Shown here: one piece after another, positions 32,565-43,531 of the stretch
How the letters are laid out: every line of letters begins with the position of its first letter
Position numbering within the stretch: the stretch's first letter is position 1
Origin: Bretschneidera sinensis
Lineage: Eukaryota; Streptophyta; Magnoliopsida; Brassicales; Akaniaceae
Assembly (NCBI GenBank): GCA_023935145.1
Contig: CM043699.1
Coordinates: 67,558,638 to 67,622,637 of the forward strand
Length of the DNA: 64,000 nt
Direction of reading: 5' to 3'
The notes under the pieces: generated by a model
Seen by the model: only the letters and a program-made list of their open reading frames with translations
Databases searched by the model: none
Told to the model about the DNA's origin: nothing
Program-made: the position numbers and the translations under genes

Positions 32565-33110
32565 ACTGGCTGCCTTCCCAGTTCTTTTATTTCATTTAGA
32601 CCGACTACCTTCTCGGTTCATTTATTTCTAGCATATATCAGTTGTCACAGTTCTTTTTTTCATTTAGATTGACTGCCTTCTCGGTTCTTTTATTTCCAAC
32701 ACATATCGGTTGTCACAGTTCTTTCATTTCATTTAGACCAACTGCCTTATCGATTCTTTTATTTCCAACATATATCGGCTGTCACGGTTCTTTTATTTCA
32801 TTTAGACTGATTGCCTTCTCGGTTCTTTTATTTTCAGCATATACCGGATGTCACGGTTCTTTTATTTCATTTAGACCAGTTTCCTTCCCGGTTATTTTAT
32901 TTCCAACATATACTAGCTGTCACGGTTCTTTTATTTCATTTAGACCAATTGCCTTCCTGGTTCTTTTATTTCCAGTATATACCGGCTATCACAGTTCTTT
33001 TATTTCATTTAATCCGACTACCTTCTCGATTCTTTTATTTTCAGCATATACTGGCTATCATGGTTCTTTTATTTCATTTAGGCCGTCTGCCTTCGCAGTT
33101 CTTTTCATTT
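32565..33110. repeat. 69-bp minisatellite, about 8 copies
   Basis: CATTTAG starts at 32593, 32661, 32730, 32799, 32868, 32937, 33006 and 33075, a steady period of 68-69 bp. Each unit combines the 36-bp unit seen at 96-240 with an added roughly 33-bp part containing ACATATACCGGCTGTCACGG. Because 69 is divisible by 3, frames stay open across it. Confidence 0.93.
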
Positions 33111-33898
33111 CATGCATAAGCATATGAACAATAATATGAAATATGCATATGAGAAATAATATAAAAACAAGCATATATTCAAACATTCAAGTTAGCTATC
33201 AAGCTCTTTCTTAAAATTATTAATTTTTTATCATATTCATTAAACTATCTCCTCATATATCATATCAAATTGCCAATCAAAATTTTTCAAGAGTTTCATT
33301 TATTCTGTCATTATTTATTTAATCAACTCATTAGTTCAATAATATTACTTTTCATATAATAAATCTTTAACATATCAATTATTCCTATCATATCCATCAA
33401 CCAACTTTCATATATCATCTAGTTTAATAATTAATTCAAATATAATCACTTTATATTTCATCTTTATCTTAATTTCTAAAAGTTAATCTAACTCACCATG
33501 TAACACTTAAAGCTACCCATGGATCACCTCCTTGCCTTTCTTGCTCCTTTCAGCAATTTCACCCGATTTTTTATCGTCAACACTTGACATGATATTTATA
33601 TTATAATTTATTATTTATTATTCAATTTTTATTTAATTCATACCTTTAAATTTCTACATCAAAATCCAAGTATTTTCATGTATACCAAATTTCAAAAAAT
33701 AAAATTCATATTATTACTTTTTGTTTTTCATTGAGCTTTCCTCGACTCTTTTTAAAATTCTCCCGTAAACCTATTCAAAATTTTACTCTTTCAACCTTTC
33801 TTTCAGTCTCCAAGTGTTTAAAGAAATAGAGTAATTTGAATTGAAGAAAGAAGAAAACCAAGCAGGATTTGGTAGGAAATAAATAAAATAGTAAAAAC

Positions 33899-33902
<4 letters not shown>

Positions 33903-33957
<55 letters not shown>
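33903..33957. repeat. (TA)n microsatellite
   Basis: About 27 TA units in the family A LTR, at the position of the duplicated TA tracts in the copy at 1023-1132. Confidence 0.95.
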
Positions 33958-33960
<3 letters not shown>

Positions 33961-34218
33961 CACTTAACTGCCCACTAATGCCACCATTTTGCATTATTGT
34001 CTAACATGCAATATGCATGTTAGACAGTCAACACCTAGATCTAGGTGTTGGCGCCCCTTTTTTTTTCCTCCGTTGTAATTAAACCCCACCACACGTTTTT
34101 TTTTAAAAAAAGATTTATTTTATTTAAAAATAAATCTTTCATGTATATATTATTTTAATTTCATGTCATATCTATCAAATTACTTCTTTACCCTTACTTT
34201 AAGAACACGGATATTACA

Positions 34219-34669
34219 GTTCCCTACCATAAAAGGCTTGGAATGGAGTCATTTTAATAGCTGAGTGGTAAGAGGTGTTGTAGGAGTATTCTATCCAAGG
34301 CAATAAGTGAAGCCAGGATTAAGGTATATCTTGAATGAAGGCCCTTAAGGATTGCTTAAGACATCTATTGATGACTTATGTTTGGTCATCAGATTGAAGG
34401 TGGTAAGCTGAGATAAAATTGAGGGAGCTACCACTAAGTCTGAGCAATTGTGTCTAGAAAGAACTTAAGAGTACCTTGTCCTTATTAGAGAAAATGGACT
34501 TGGGAATGCCATATAGTTTGACTACTATATCATCAAATAATTTGGCAACGCTTGGGGTAGAATAAGTACTTGGTAAAGCTCCAGAATGAGTATACTTGGT
34601 TAGTCTATCAATGGCTGCCAAAATGACTGAATACCCTTGCGTTATAGGTAAGCCTGTAATGAAATCCAT
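34219..34669 (-). pseudogene. Gypsy-C integrase, cut short
   Basis: 34454-34669 reads MDFITGLPITQGYSVILAAI and DRLTKYTHSGALP, with the first catalytic Asp (MDF) kept. The usual D-x-G of the second Asp reads SNKDKVL. Downstream, in a frame with stops, are AYHLQSDDQT and NTSYHSAIKMTPFQAFYGRE, typical gypsy integrase. The sequence then breaks off inside the motif at the family A LTR. Confidence 0.82.
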
Positions 34670-35058
34670 GGAGATATCCTCCCAAACATTTGCTAGAATA
34701 GGTAATAGTGTTTGTAAACCATAGGGTAGAGTTGGAGAGTACTTTTTCTGTTAACAAATGACACAGTTCTTGACAAACTCTTTAGTGTCTCTTCTCATAG
34801 TCTTCCAAAAGAAATTGGAGGAAATTCTTATGAGTGTTTTGTGGAACCCAATGTTTCCTCATAACAATGAAGAGTGATATTCTTCTAAAACCTTATATCT
34901 AAGATAAGAGTTAGAGCAAAGAACTAGTTTGTTGTTATAAAATAACAAACCTTCTCTAACTGAGTACCCTGTTTATTGTGTACCCTTACTGAGTTCCTTA
35001 TAGATTTCAACCAAATCTTGTGCCATTGTATTTTCTATCTTCAGTTCTTCTATAATGT

Positions 35059-35703
35059 CTAGCAAAGGGTATGAGATATATAAGCATAAGTTTCCTTTGT
35101 TTTTAGTTTTTTTGTTTGTTGTACCACTGGGACCCTGGATAAGGCATTTATAGTAGTGTTTTCTTTGTCAAGCTTGTATATGATTATATAAGAGAATCCC
35201 AATAGCTTGATTAAGTAATTTTGTTGCTTGAGTGTTTGGATAACTTGAGACATGAGATTTCTCAAAGCCTTGTGATCTGTATGGATTTCAAATGATCTCC
35301 CTAACAAGTACTGCCTCCACTTCTTGATAGCTTAAGTGATTGCATAAAGTTCTTTTATATAGGCTGATGATACAACCATCTTGCTGCTGGTCTTCTTGCT
35401 ATAGAATGCTGTAGGATAAAGTTGTTGGATTAAAATAGCTCAAATTCCCACATTGGATGCAATTGTTTCTATGATGAAAACCTTGTTGACATCTTTCAAG
35501 GTGTCAAAAGCATTTTGGGAGTCCTGAGTCCATAAGAAGGAGCTCTTCTTCAAGAGGTCTGTTAAAGATGCAACTATTATAGCATAGCCTTTGATGAATC
35601 TTCTGTAGTACCCAATGAGGCCCAAGAAGCCTCTAAGTTGCTTAAGTTGCACTAGTAAGGGCCATTGCACCATTGCTTCAATCTTCTTAAGATCTGGCTG
35701 CAC
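35059..35703 (-). pseudogene. Gypsy-C RT thumb and RNase H
   Basis: 35440-35703 reads KKIEAMVQWPLLVQLKQLRG, FLGLIGYYRRFIKGYA and FLWTQDSQNAFDTLK, the RT-RNase H junction of gypsy elements. 35059-35307 has SFEIHTDHKALRNL, with an RNase H Asp, and DALSRVP-like NALSRVP. Stops near 35333 and around 35425 separate the two. Confidence 0.83.
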
Positions 35704-36488
35704 TCATTGGGAATTGACAATGTGTCCCAAGTAGTCTATTGAAGAATGAAAACTGTGGCACTTACTTCTTTCAGGAAGCAGTTTATAAGTAGTTAAATAA
35801 TCAAGCACTACTTTCAAATGATTAACACACTCCTTAACAGAGCTGTTGTAAATCTAAATATCATCAAAGAACACAATAACAAACTTTTGCAAGTAAGGTT
35901 TAAAAATAGAATTCATTACAATCTAAAATGTTGAAGGTGCATTAGTTAAACCAAATGGCATTACCATAAACTCATAGTAAATTTCATGGGTTCTGAAGGC
36001 TGTTTTCTCAATGTCTATATCTTTCACTCTAATTTGGTGATATCCAGCCCTCAAGTCCAGCTTGAGGAAGATTGAAGCTCCAATCAATTCATCTAACAGT
36101 TCATCAATAGTAGGCATAGGAAATCTATCATTGATGATGATGGACTTCAATGCTCTATAATCTACCAAAAAAAAACTCCAAGAACCATCATTTTTCTTTA
36201 CTAACAAGACAAAGGAGGAGTAAGGGCTGTGACTTAGTCTAATGGCACCTAGTTCCATATGCATGGAGTGATCAAACTCTTTTTTTTTTGTGGTAATTCA
36301 GTAGGGTCCTCAAAGACATTGGTGTAGGACTGGAGTAATGTAGCAATTTCCAAAGGAATGGAGTTAGTTCTCACTATGGATACTTTTGTGGCTATTTGAA
36401 AGCAAGAGGAAATGCTTTCTGTTTTTGCTAATTTTCTTAGGCATTTCAAACTGATTTGTTGAGGGTTTAACTGTGGTTCCTCTATCAA
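35704..36488 (-). pseudogene. Gypsy-C reverse transcriptase
   Basis: 36249-36488 is the linker before RT ([19 protein letters not shown]). 35923-36264 carries palm motifs [30 protein letters not shown] (first catalytic Asp) and [13 protein letters not shown]. The FFDD catalytic box is at 35860-35871, followed two codons on by a TAG. Frames are interrupted but the order and spacing are normal. Confidence 0.85.
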
Positions 36489-36740
36489 CTAGACTTTAGT
36501 ATTATGCCACTCAAAATCTATAGTTTGCTGTTTATAATAAGCAACAATTGGTCCTAATAGTTTAAGCCATTGTATGCCTAGTACTAAATCAGAACCTTCA
36601 ATGGGCAACAAGAATACATCAAAAGTAAACATGTGGTTTTGTAAGTAGAAGGCTATCTGTTGACACCATTTGCTGCAAGTTAGGAACTCTCTTTTGCTCT
36701 GCTTTGAATGACAATCACATAGGATCTTTACCATCAAACC
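36489..36740 (-). pseudogene. Gypsy-C protease fragment
   Basis: 82 codons with FDVFLLPIEGSDLVLGIQWL and KLLGPIVAYYKQQTIDF, the C-terminal half of a gypsy aspartic protease. The N-terminal active-site part is not present, because gag remnant sequence follows directly upstream. Confidence 0.75.
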
Positions 36741-36879
36741 TAGGTATATCCAATCTCATTAATTTGCCAGGTGCTTGTGATTCTTCCTGTGATTTCTCTT
36801 TCATCTTGTTCAACAAATCTTCTGGAATAGTGTTGTAAGGTTGTGGATCTTTATTAGGTTGCTTTTGGTCTTTAGTGAT

Positions 36880-37050
36880 TTAAGAAGATTTATGCATCTC
36901 AACTAGTTTGGAGAAGATTCCAATTAAGGAACTCTTGAAGTTGGAAGTGTCATTAACCAAGGAAGACCACATATCGGTGAGGCCTTTGATTTGATCATCT
37001 ACCTTTGAGATTCTTTCATATATCTTGTTGAATCTGGTGCCTTCAGCCAT
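36880..37050 (-). pseudogene. Gypsy-C gag start
   Basis: From ATG 37050-37048 a 56-residue frame MAEGTRFNKIYERISKVDDQ ends at TAA 36880-36882. It is compatible with a gypsy gag N-terminus that often begins with a short coiled coil. The bulk of gag is missing before the protease fragment. Confidence 0.6.
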
Positions 37051-37113
37051 TGAAGGTTTATTTGTGTGTAAAAGGATGGTTTATTGGTTTGAAATCTCGA
37101 TTAAAGTGCCAAT

Positions 37114-37617
37114 TGATGCAAATCAAGTATCAAGAATGCAGATCAAACAAGTAGAAGAAGAATAAGAACAGAAAAGATAAGCTGAAAAGGAGAAAAAGAA
37201 GAAGTTGTAGAACAAGTGAGAGGCAATTGAGAGAAAAAGTAAGATTGAGAGGGAATGTATTTTATTCATAATTGCATTACAAAATGATACTTCTAGTATT
37301 TAAACACTTAAATCATAGCTGCTAGGAAGCATTTTACAGCTATAAATAGTAAACAGTTAGTCTAACTGATTTAATAGCCTTGCCAGCTGTCATAACTACC
37401 TAACTAACTTCTCCCCTCCTAGAGCTGGCTTTTTTAGCCTTCCTTAGGAGTATTGTAGTATGTTAGGAGCTTGTCTTGTTCTTTAACTTCTCTTTAAGAA
37501 GGCTTGATGTTCCTTTTCTGATTTTGGTACCAGCAGCAACTACTGCTACATCTTGTCATTTTCATGTTCTGGTTTCAACATCTGCTGCAGCTTGTTCTTC
37601 TTTGGCTCTTGCTATCA
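37114..37617 (-). repeat. Probable 5' LTR of gypsy-C
   Basis: About 504 bp between TGATGC (37114) and GCTATCA (37617). It lies directly upstream of gag in the element's orientation and contains a possible TATA (CTATTTATAG on the minus strand, about 37340). There is no second copy in the window, so the ends are provisional. I see no clear primer site after it. Confidence 0.5.
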
Positions 37618-38631
37618 TGATGGAAAATACTTGAAACCATACATAGAACCAAAAATAGATACTAACTTTTATCATATTAAGTATTAAATTAGATATAGAT
37701 CAAAATCAAAAGAAAATCTAATTACAAAAAAATAACAAAAGAAACTTTTAACTCTGCAATGAAATGAGTTTGTTACATACATCCATTTCAAATGGATGTA
37801 GCTTGCTGAATCTAGCACATCATTTTGAATTTTTATGATTAAATTCTGAGCAGATCTAACTTCTTCATGATGAGTGTACAGGGTGGAAAAATCTGGCTCG
37901 AGGTTATTCTCCTTCATTGATAGGCCTTCCAGTTGGGCATTGACTTTCTCGAGTTCTTGTTCAAGCTCAACCTTGCAAGCCTTGACTTGTTTCAACTCTG
38001 TTAAGGTGTATTCGAGCTCTTGTCAGAGGTTTTGGGACTCATCTTGTGAATGTTTGTACTATTGGAAATGTTGTTGTAACTGTTGTTGATTAGCTTGATT
38101 CTCAGCTAACAACAGTAACCTATCAAAGTCATTGAGCAAAATGCGTATTGTATGAATTTGATGCTGTGGAAGATGAGATTTCCTTTCTAATAACCAATAT
38201 GTAAGATGTCATGTGTTTTTGTATTCTCACAAAAGAACTCTCAACCTTGATACATGAACTTCTCAAGTTTCAATAGAAGTCTCATCACCTAAAGAGAAGG
38301 TTCTTAGAGTTAAGTACTAGCCACATGAAGGTTAGGAAACCCAACCAAGATCGTCTCGAGCTCAAACTCTAGTGGAGATGTTGTTGTCTGTTCATCTTTC
38401 TCTGAGTAATCTTCAGTAGTAGGATGGAGAAGCAGAACTTCTTTACCACCATGGTGAGGAATAGCTTGCGGCTTTGAATGGAGGCTACCTTCAGCTTCTT
38501 CAGGGCTAGCTACTCCTCAGTAAGAGCCTGCATCACCACAAACCATATGGTTACAACAAGAAAATTCTACTGATATTGAAATGAGCAAAGATTAACATAC
38601 CTCAAGTGTTGGGGACTCAACAATTTATGAC
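37618..38631 (-). pseudogene. Coiled-coil gene fragment, possible 3' part of PMD pseudogene
   Basis: On the minus strand a readable stretch gives PEEAEGSLHSKPQAIPHHGG (about 38480) and, further down, LLLLAENQANQQQLQQHFQ. After a stop comes the open frame 37684-37995: KQVKACKVELEQELEKVNAQ, then LEGLSMKENNLEPDFSTLY, a heptad-like coiled coil. Splice-like sites are visible: a donor GTATGTAAC on the minus strand at 37780-37779, and an intron-like stretch with GGTATGTT and TGCAGGC near 38600-38530. I infer it may be the end of the gene whose start lies at 51499-52986, because some plant mobile domain proteins carry a C-terminal coiled coil. This has not been tested. Confidence 0.4.
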
Positions 38632-40007
38632 TGATGAGAGTCAGAAAATGCATCTTAATAGTGTTTATTTGTTAGCATTTAGGGTTGATTCAGGGCTGGA
38701 TTACACATTTATGCCTTAATAATTCTTAAGTGTCATTCTTGGTATATTGATTTATTTCAATGCATTTTTAGGTATGTTGGGTTTAAAAGAGATAGCTAAC
38801 ATTGATTAAAGCATGAAGATTCTATGCATTTCACAAGCATTTGGAAAGGAGTTTCACTAAATTGCCAGAATTGCCAGTATAGATCAGTCATTTTTGTAAA
38901 TTAAATTGTATTGATTCAAGAAGAACCAGGAGATGAGCGATATATGCTTCGAAAGATCCGGATGTATATTTTCTGAAGAATTTCATGGCTCATAAATATG
39001 ATTTTTCTAGAGAAAGTTATGGTAGTTTTAGTAGACAAATGTCAGACTGTGCGTGATTTCAATGTGACAGATTAGTCATTTTTGCGGATAAAACTGTATT
39101 GAGTCAGGAATAACCAGGAGATGAGCCATTTATTCTTGGAAAGATCCGGATGTCTATTTTTTAGAGAATTTCATGGCTCATAAATATGATTTTTCTAGAG
39201 AAATTTATGGTAGTTTTAGTAGACAAAGGTCAGGCTGTGCGTGATTTCAGCGTGACAGATTTGTCATTTTTGCGGATAAAACTGTATTGATTAAGGAAGA
39301 ACCAGAAGATGATGATATATGCTTAGAAAGATCCAGATGTCTATTTTCTGAAGAATTTCATGGCTTATAAATGTGATTTTTCTAGAGAAAGTTATGCCAG
39401 TTTTAGTAGACAAAGGTCAGGCAAAATCGGACCTGGACAGCAGCAGAAGCACACAGCCTGAACAGAAACCCTAAGACGACTTTTCTATCTACAAAGCCAT
39501 CTCCATATAGCTATATATAGGAATTTAGACTTAGAGAATAGAGAAGGAGAATTTTTGAAGAGAGCTTCCATCTTCTTCTTATTCAAGGTGATCAAGGATG
39601 AACTCCATGTCCAACTAAACTCCAAGCAAGGCGAAAGGATGAGTTTCTAGGTGTAGTTGTTCATATTTCTATCTTTGATTCAGTTGTATGGATTGATTGT
39701 TAAACATTGTTTATGATTTACTCTTTGATTAAATAAGAAGGATTTGAATTCATTTAACAGCTACAATTTATGTTCTTTTTCTCTTAGATTTTCTTAATCC
39801 GGTGATTGCATTCTTCTTCTCCATATAAGTCTAATCAAGCTTTTCTTATGTCAAAGTTGTTAGATGCAATTGATTTCGGTAGATCTATCTTATAGGTTTG
39901 TCCGTTACTGCAGTATTATTATTAAAATATATTGTCGCTTCTTGATAATTTATAAGATAGATCTTGTGTGTTTGAATTGGAATTAAGGAGTAATTTATAG
40001 CAATTAC
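38632..40007 (+). repeat. LTR fragment related to gypsy-B LTR
   Basis: Shares blocks such as TTGGAAAGGAGTTTCACTAA and CTACAAAGCCATCTCCATA with 23940-24440. It contains three 188-bp repeats where gypsy-B has one. A TATA (TATATATAGG) lies near 39513. The left end is placed at TGATGAGAGTC; the right end is cut by copia-4. Confidence 0.65.
38867..39431 (+). repeat. 188-bp tandem repeat, three copies
   Basis: The TCATTTTTG anchor falls at 38888, 39076 and 39264, an exact 188-bp spacing. Units share GAACCAGGAGATGAGC-type and TAGTTTTAGTAGACAAA blocks and differ at scattered positions. Confidence 0.9.
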
Positions 40008-40872
40008 TGTTGGAAATCACCTTGGAGATGCCCAGGTGGTGATCTTCCAAACACCCAAGTCTATAATGACTTGTAAAGATAAATCGGAAACGGAAACAGA
40101 AATCAAAGAAAGGAAAGGATACATCAATTGTTATCGAGGTTCGGCAATAGCCTACATCCCCGTGAGTTCCTCTGAACTCTCTGCACTAAATCAATTATTC
40201 TTTACAAATACAATAACCCTCTCCAAGAAACTCAAGTTCTTGAAGAACCAAAGAAGAAGAAGTAAAAGAAAGTGATAAGAACTAACCCTGGAATTTTCCC
40301 AAGAAAATTTCCCTTACAAGCCCTTGAATCCCCTTTCTATTATACTCTCTCTTTGTAAACAACCAGCCTTTACAATGAGTCTCTCTTGTTTTGTGTCTTT
40401 GCACTCTTACAATTGATCTCACTTTCAATCACAAGTCATGTCTCTTTGAAGCTAGGTGACCCTTTATATAGTGCACCATCTTCTTGACCCATCTTGAGGA
40501 TCAATATCCACCCTTAGATCTTAAGGACCAATCAGCCTTAGCCCTCAATCAATTCTAAGTGATCCTGTGCATTTTGAACATGTCTCACGCACTTAACAAA
40601 AGGCTGAACCAAAAGGCATCAGTGTGCCTTTAGGCCGTGGCCTAGAACAGGGCATACCACGGCTTAGAGTGTGTTGAAACTTCACCATGTTGCATCCATT
40701 TTGGGCCCCGCAACCTAGGGGAGGCTGAGCCGCGGTGCACACCTCCTCCAGATCTTCTCCCTTGCTGGGCACCGCACCTTGGAAGAGCCAGGCCGCAGCG
40801 CACACTGGTGTGCACGTGGTGCTGATTTTTCCTTGTTTAAACCTTGTTTAAAACTTAGACAAACACCAACAA
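40008..40872 (-). repeat. 3' LTR of copia-4
   Basis: 865 bp, TGTTGG...CCAACA, with a perfect TGTTGG/CCAACA inverted end. Minus-strand TATA box (TATATAAAG) at 40462-40470; GC-rich island about 40620-40815. Confidence 0.9.
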
Positions 40873-40952
40873 TATCTACCTTTGTCTAAGCATTTAAACC
40901 CGAACCTATTGTGCAGAGAACTCAGGATCCAAACTCATCTTGGGTCATCATA

Positions 40953-41309
40953 TCAACCAACTCCAACCCTAAGTAGTCTAAGGCAATGATTGAACTTACT
41001 TAGAGGTAGAACCTTGGTGCCTAAATCAGCAGGATTTTCCTCCATGGCTACCTTGTCCATATGAATGCATCCTTCCATAACATTTTCCCGAATGAAATGA
41101 TACTGAACATCTATGTGCTTCGTCCTCTCATAGAACACCAGATTCTTACATAAGTGCAACGCACTTTGATTATTCGAATACACCACCACCTGCTCTTTCA
41201 GGACCTTCAACTCTTCCAACAACCCTTTGCACCACATAGCCTCCTTAATGGCTTCCATTGCCGCTATGTACTCAGCCTCGGTTGTTGAGAGTGCTACCAC
41301 CGACTGCAA
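40953..41309 (-). pseudogene. Copia-4 RNase H C-terminal part
   Basis: 118 codons from [15 protein letters not shown] (catalytic Glu) to [15 protein letters not shown] and the end. The third Asp is Asn (SNNQSA). It is separated from the RT frame by stops around 41310-41318, where copia-3 reads through ISWKAQLQ. Confidence 0.85.
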
Positions 41310-41318
41310 CTAAGCCTT

Positions 41319-42197
41319 CTAACTTATACAACATCCGTTTAAGTTGAAGAAGTAGGAGGTAATTGATCTTCTTTTATCCCGGTCTACTCCATAGTCCGAA
41401 TCTGCATAACCCTCAAGACAGATGGACTTACCATTCTTCTCATAAATCAGCCCTACTTTTGGGCTTCCTTTCAAGTACCTTAGTAACCACTTCATCCCAA
41501 GCCAATGCTCCTTTCTGGGATTACTCATAAACCTACTGAAGACACTTATTATATGAACAATATCAGGTCTAGTGCGTACCGTGGTGAACATAACTGAACC
41601 AATCGCACTAGAGTAAAGGACCTTTTCCATTTCCTTCTTCTCTGCCATCGATCTCGGACATTGATCGCTGGAGAACTTGAAATGACCAGCAAGGGCAACC
41701 TTCACTGGTTTGCTATCTTCCATAGAGAACTTAGATATCATCTTCTCTATGTAGAAAGTCTGAGAAATCTTCAATTTATTTCTCCCCCTTTCCCGGATTA
41801 TATTCATCCCAAGGATCTTCTGTGCATGGCCAAGATCCTTCATCTCAAACTCTGAACCGAGTTGAGACTTCAATTCTTCTGTCCTCTCCCTGTTATTTCC
41901 AACCAAAAGCATATCATCGACGTAGATAAGGATGATCACCACTTCCTCCACCTTGTGCCCCTTGTAATACAAGCACAAATCATAGTAGCTCCTCATGAAA
42001 CCAAGGCTGGTTACAAAGGAATCGAACCTTTTATTCCATTGCTGAGGTGATTGCTTCAGGCCATAGAGAGATTTCTTCAATTTGCACACCAACTCTCCCT
42101 GCCTTCCTTCCTCATAGCCTTTAGATTGCCTCATGTAGATGGTCTCATCATGCTCTCCATTCAAGAATGCTGTCTTCACATCCATTTGCTCGATCAC
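41319..42197 (-). pseudogene. Copia-4 reverse transcriptase, 292 open codons
   Basis: Begins EQMDVKTAFLNGEHDETIYM (first catalytic Asp in MDVKTAFLNG), then SLYGLKQSPQQWNKRFD and the intact YVDD box (41913-41924). After that come MKDLGHAQKILGMNIIRE, the connection, and the RNase H start with ADSDYGVD. It is continuous in one frame but lacks its fingers N-terminus, which lies in another frame or beyond a stop (42200-42303) and then in lost sequence. It cannot be made as a normal polyprotein. Confidence 0.87.
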
Positions 42198-42303
42198 CTA
42201 ATTAAATTAGACAACCATAGCCAATACTATCCGTATCGTCTTGTATTTCACAACCAGTGAGAATATTTCAGCGAAATCTATACCTTCTCTTTGTGTGAAC
42301 CCC

Positions 42304-43312
42304 TTATGTTTGATCAATATCCCACATCAAAATCTTTGCAGTGTAGTGTTCTTATGTTTGATCGTACCTGACTCATGATCGAGCGCACAGGCGATCATGC
42401 GCACAAGACCTACGATCGAGCACAAATACGATCTATCGCACTATTCTACGATCGAGCGCACTCGGGGCAGTATCCCATATCGAATCTGAAACCTATAGTG
42501 CTTCGAGACTCCCCTTATATAAACACCATCTGACTTCATCATTCGGTGTGCAATTCCTGAGCCATTTGGTGTAATCCGATGGACGTCTGCTAGCATTCTG
42601 GTGGACCCCGAAGGCTTTGCTACCACGAGGGGAAGCACCGCCCAACAGCAAGTGGAATTTCTCCCTTGTATAGTAAATATTTCTTTTCATTTTGTTTTGT
42701 TTAGTTTAAATGTTTAACACTTTTATTATGAACTGTAGTTTCATAACTATGAATGGCTAGAATCTTTAACTAAGGCTAAAGATGAAGTCTCGTCGTTGTT
42801 TGGCATATTAGTTTCAGTTTTGTTTCTGATGTTTTAGTATAAATGTTCTGTCAATTATTTGAGTAGAATCTTATGATCGATCGTGTTTAAATTGTTCTGT
42901 TGGATATTCCTTGTGTTTCATCTGATGGATACATCGAATCATTTTCGATTAAATTGAATTTCCTTTGTGATTTGTTAAAAGCGGATACATTGGATGCTTT
43001 TGGTTTAATCGGGATATTCGTTGTTTTTTGTCTTAAGTTGGATTCATAGAATGTTTTGATAGGCTATTGTTGGAACATTGAGATATATGCTTAACTTCAG
43101 CGGGGTTGATTCAGAAACCTTAGTCTTTTTATCATTTGCTTTAAACCAATTCAGTTTAAGTTTATATTTCAAAATTCGGAACTAGGTTAAGATAAGGTTA
43201 GTTTAGATAAAATTATATTTTCACAACGCAATTCCCTGTGGATTCGACCTCGCACTTGCACAACATTATATTGCAAACGACTCGTGCGCTTGCGAGTAAT
43301 TTAAAACTCACA
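42304..43312 (+). repeat. 5' LTR of Athila-1, first part missing
   Basis: Aligns with 50511-51498. It starts within the CGATCG palindrome cluster, so the first roughly 190 bases are lost at the junction with copia-4. A TATA box (TATATAAAC) lies at about 42516. The end lacks the last three bases of the sibling end CTCACAACA. Confidence 0.88.
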
Positions 43313-43313
43313 A

Positions 43314-43335
43314 GTTTTTGACGCCGTTGCCAGGG
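43314..43335 (+). other. Primer binding site region of Athila-1
   Basis: TTTTTGACGCCGTTGCCAGG follows the LTR. It differs by two bases from the TGGCGCCGTTGCCGGGG complement of plant tRNA-Asp typical of Athila elements. Confidence 0.75.
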
Positions 43336-43531
43336 AATTGTTTGGTTGGTGAAATTTTTGTCTGAATTAATTTTATTTTTCTACAACTTAGTTAGCAATA
43401 TTGTTGTTTGATTTTTCTATTTGCAATTTTATTTGTTTCTATTTGCATTGTTAAATAAAAAAATAATAATAAAAAAAACATTTTTGCAAATTTCTGCTGG
43501 TTAGGTTATTTTAGTGCTTTTTGTGCAGTGT

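Larger units (their letters stand above)
31820..34218 (-). repeat. Family A LTR, piece right of copia-3
   Basis: Together with 25810-25917 it forms an LTR of about 2.5 kb. It starts on the minus strand at 34218 with TGTAATATCC, in the middle of the gypsy-C integrase reading frame, so it was inserted there. It contains a 69-bp minisatellite and (TA)n tracts at 31823-31848 and 33903-33957. The 161-codon plus-strand frame at 32642-33127 is only the minisatellite. Confidence 0.75.
34219..37617 (-). mobile_element. Gypsy-C, old Ty3/gypsy element interrupted by family A
   Basis: Minus-strand order LTR (37114-37617), short gag remnant, protease, RT, RNase H, integrase. The integrase is cut at 34219 by the family A LTR. 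RT wording ([20 protein letters not shown]) and the QAFYGREL-type integrase end fit chromovirus-like elements, but the part where a chromodomain would lie is missing. Every domain is broken by stops or shifts. Confidence 0.82.
40008..42303 (-). mobile_element. Copia-4, 5'-truncated Ty1/copia element
   Basis: Retains the 3' LTR (40008-40872), polypurine tract, RNase H and most of RT on the minus strand. At 42303 the RT fingers region stops and truncated Athila-1 LTR begins, so gag, protease, integrase and the 5' LTR are lost. It has the best preserved RT of the window. Confidence 0.9.

Noticed and set aside
32642..33127. 161-codon open frame with repeated hydrophobic 23-residue units
   Set aside because: It is the 69-bp minisatellite of an LTR read in one frame. 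The period is divisible by three, so frames stay open by necessity, and neighbouring frames do the same.
34219..34453. Chromodomain at the gypsy-C integrase end
   Set aside because: The integrase is cut by the family A LTR before the place where a chromodomain would be, so its presence cannot be judged.
42441..42690. Two overlapping 65-codon frames as genes
   Set aside because: They are antisense to the Athila-1 5' LTR, and the corresponding part of the other LTRs is not preserved as coding sequence.
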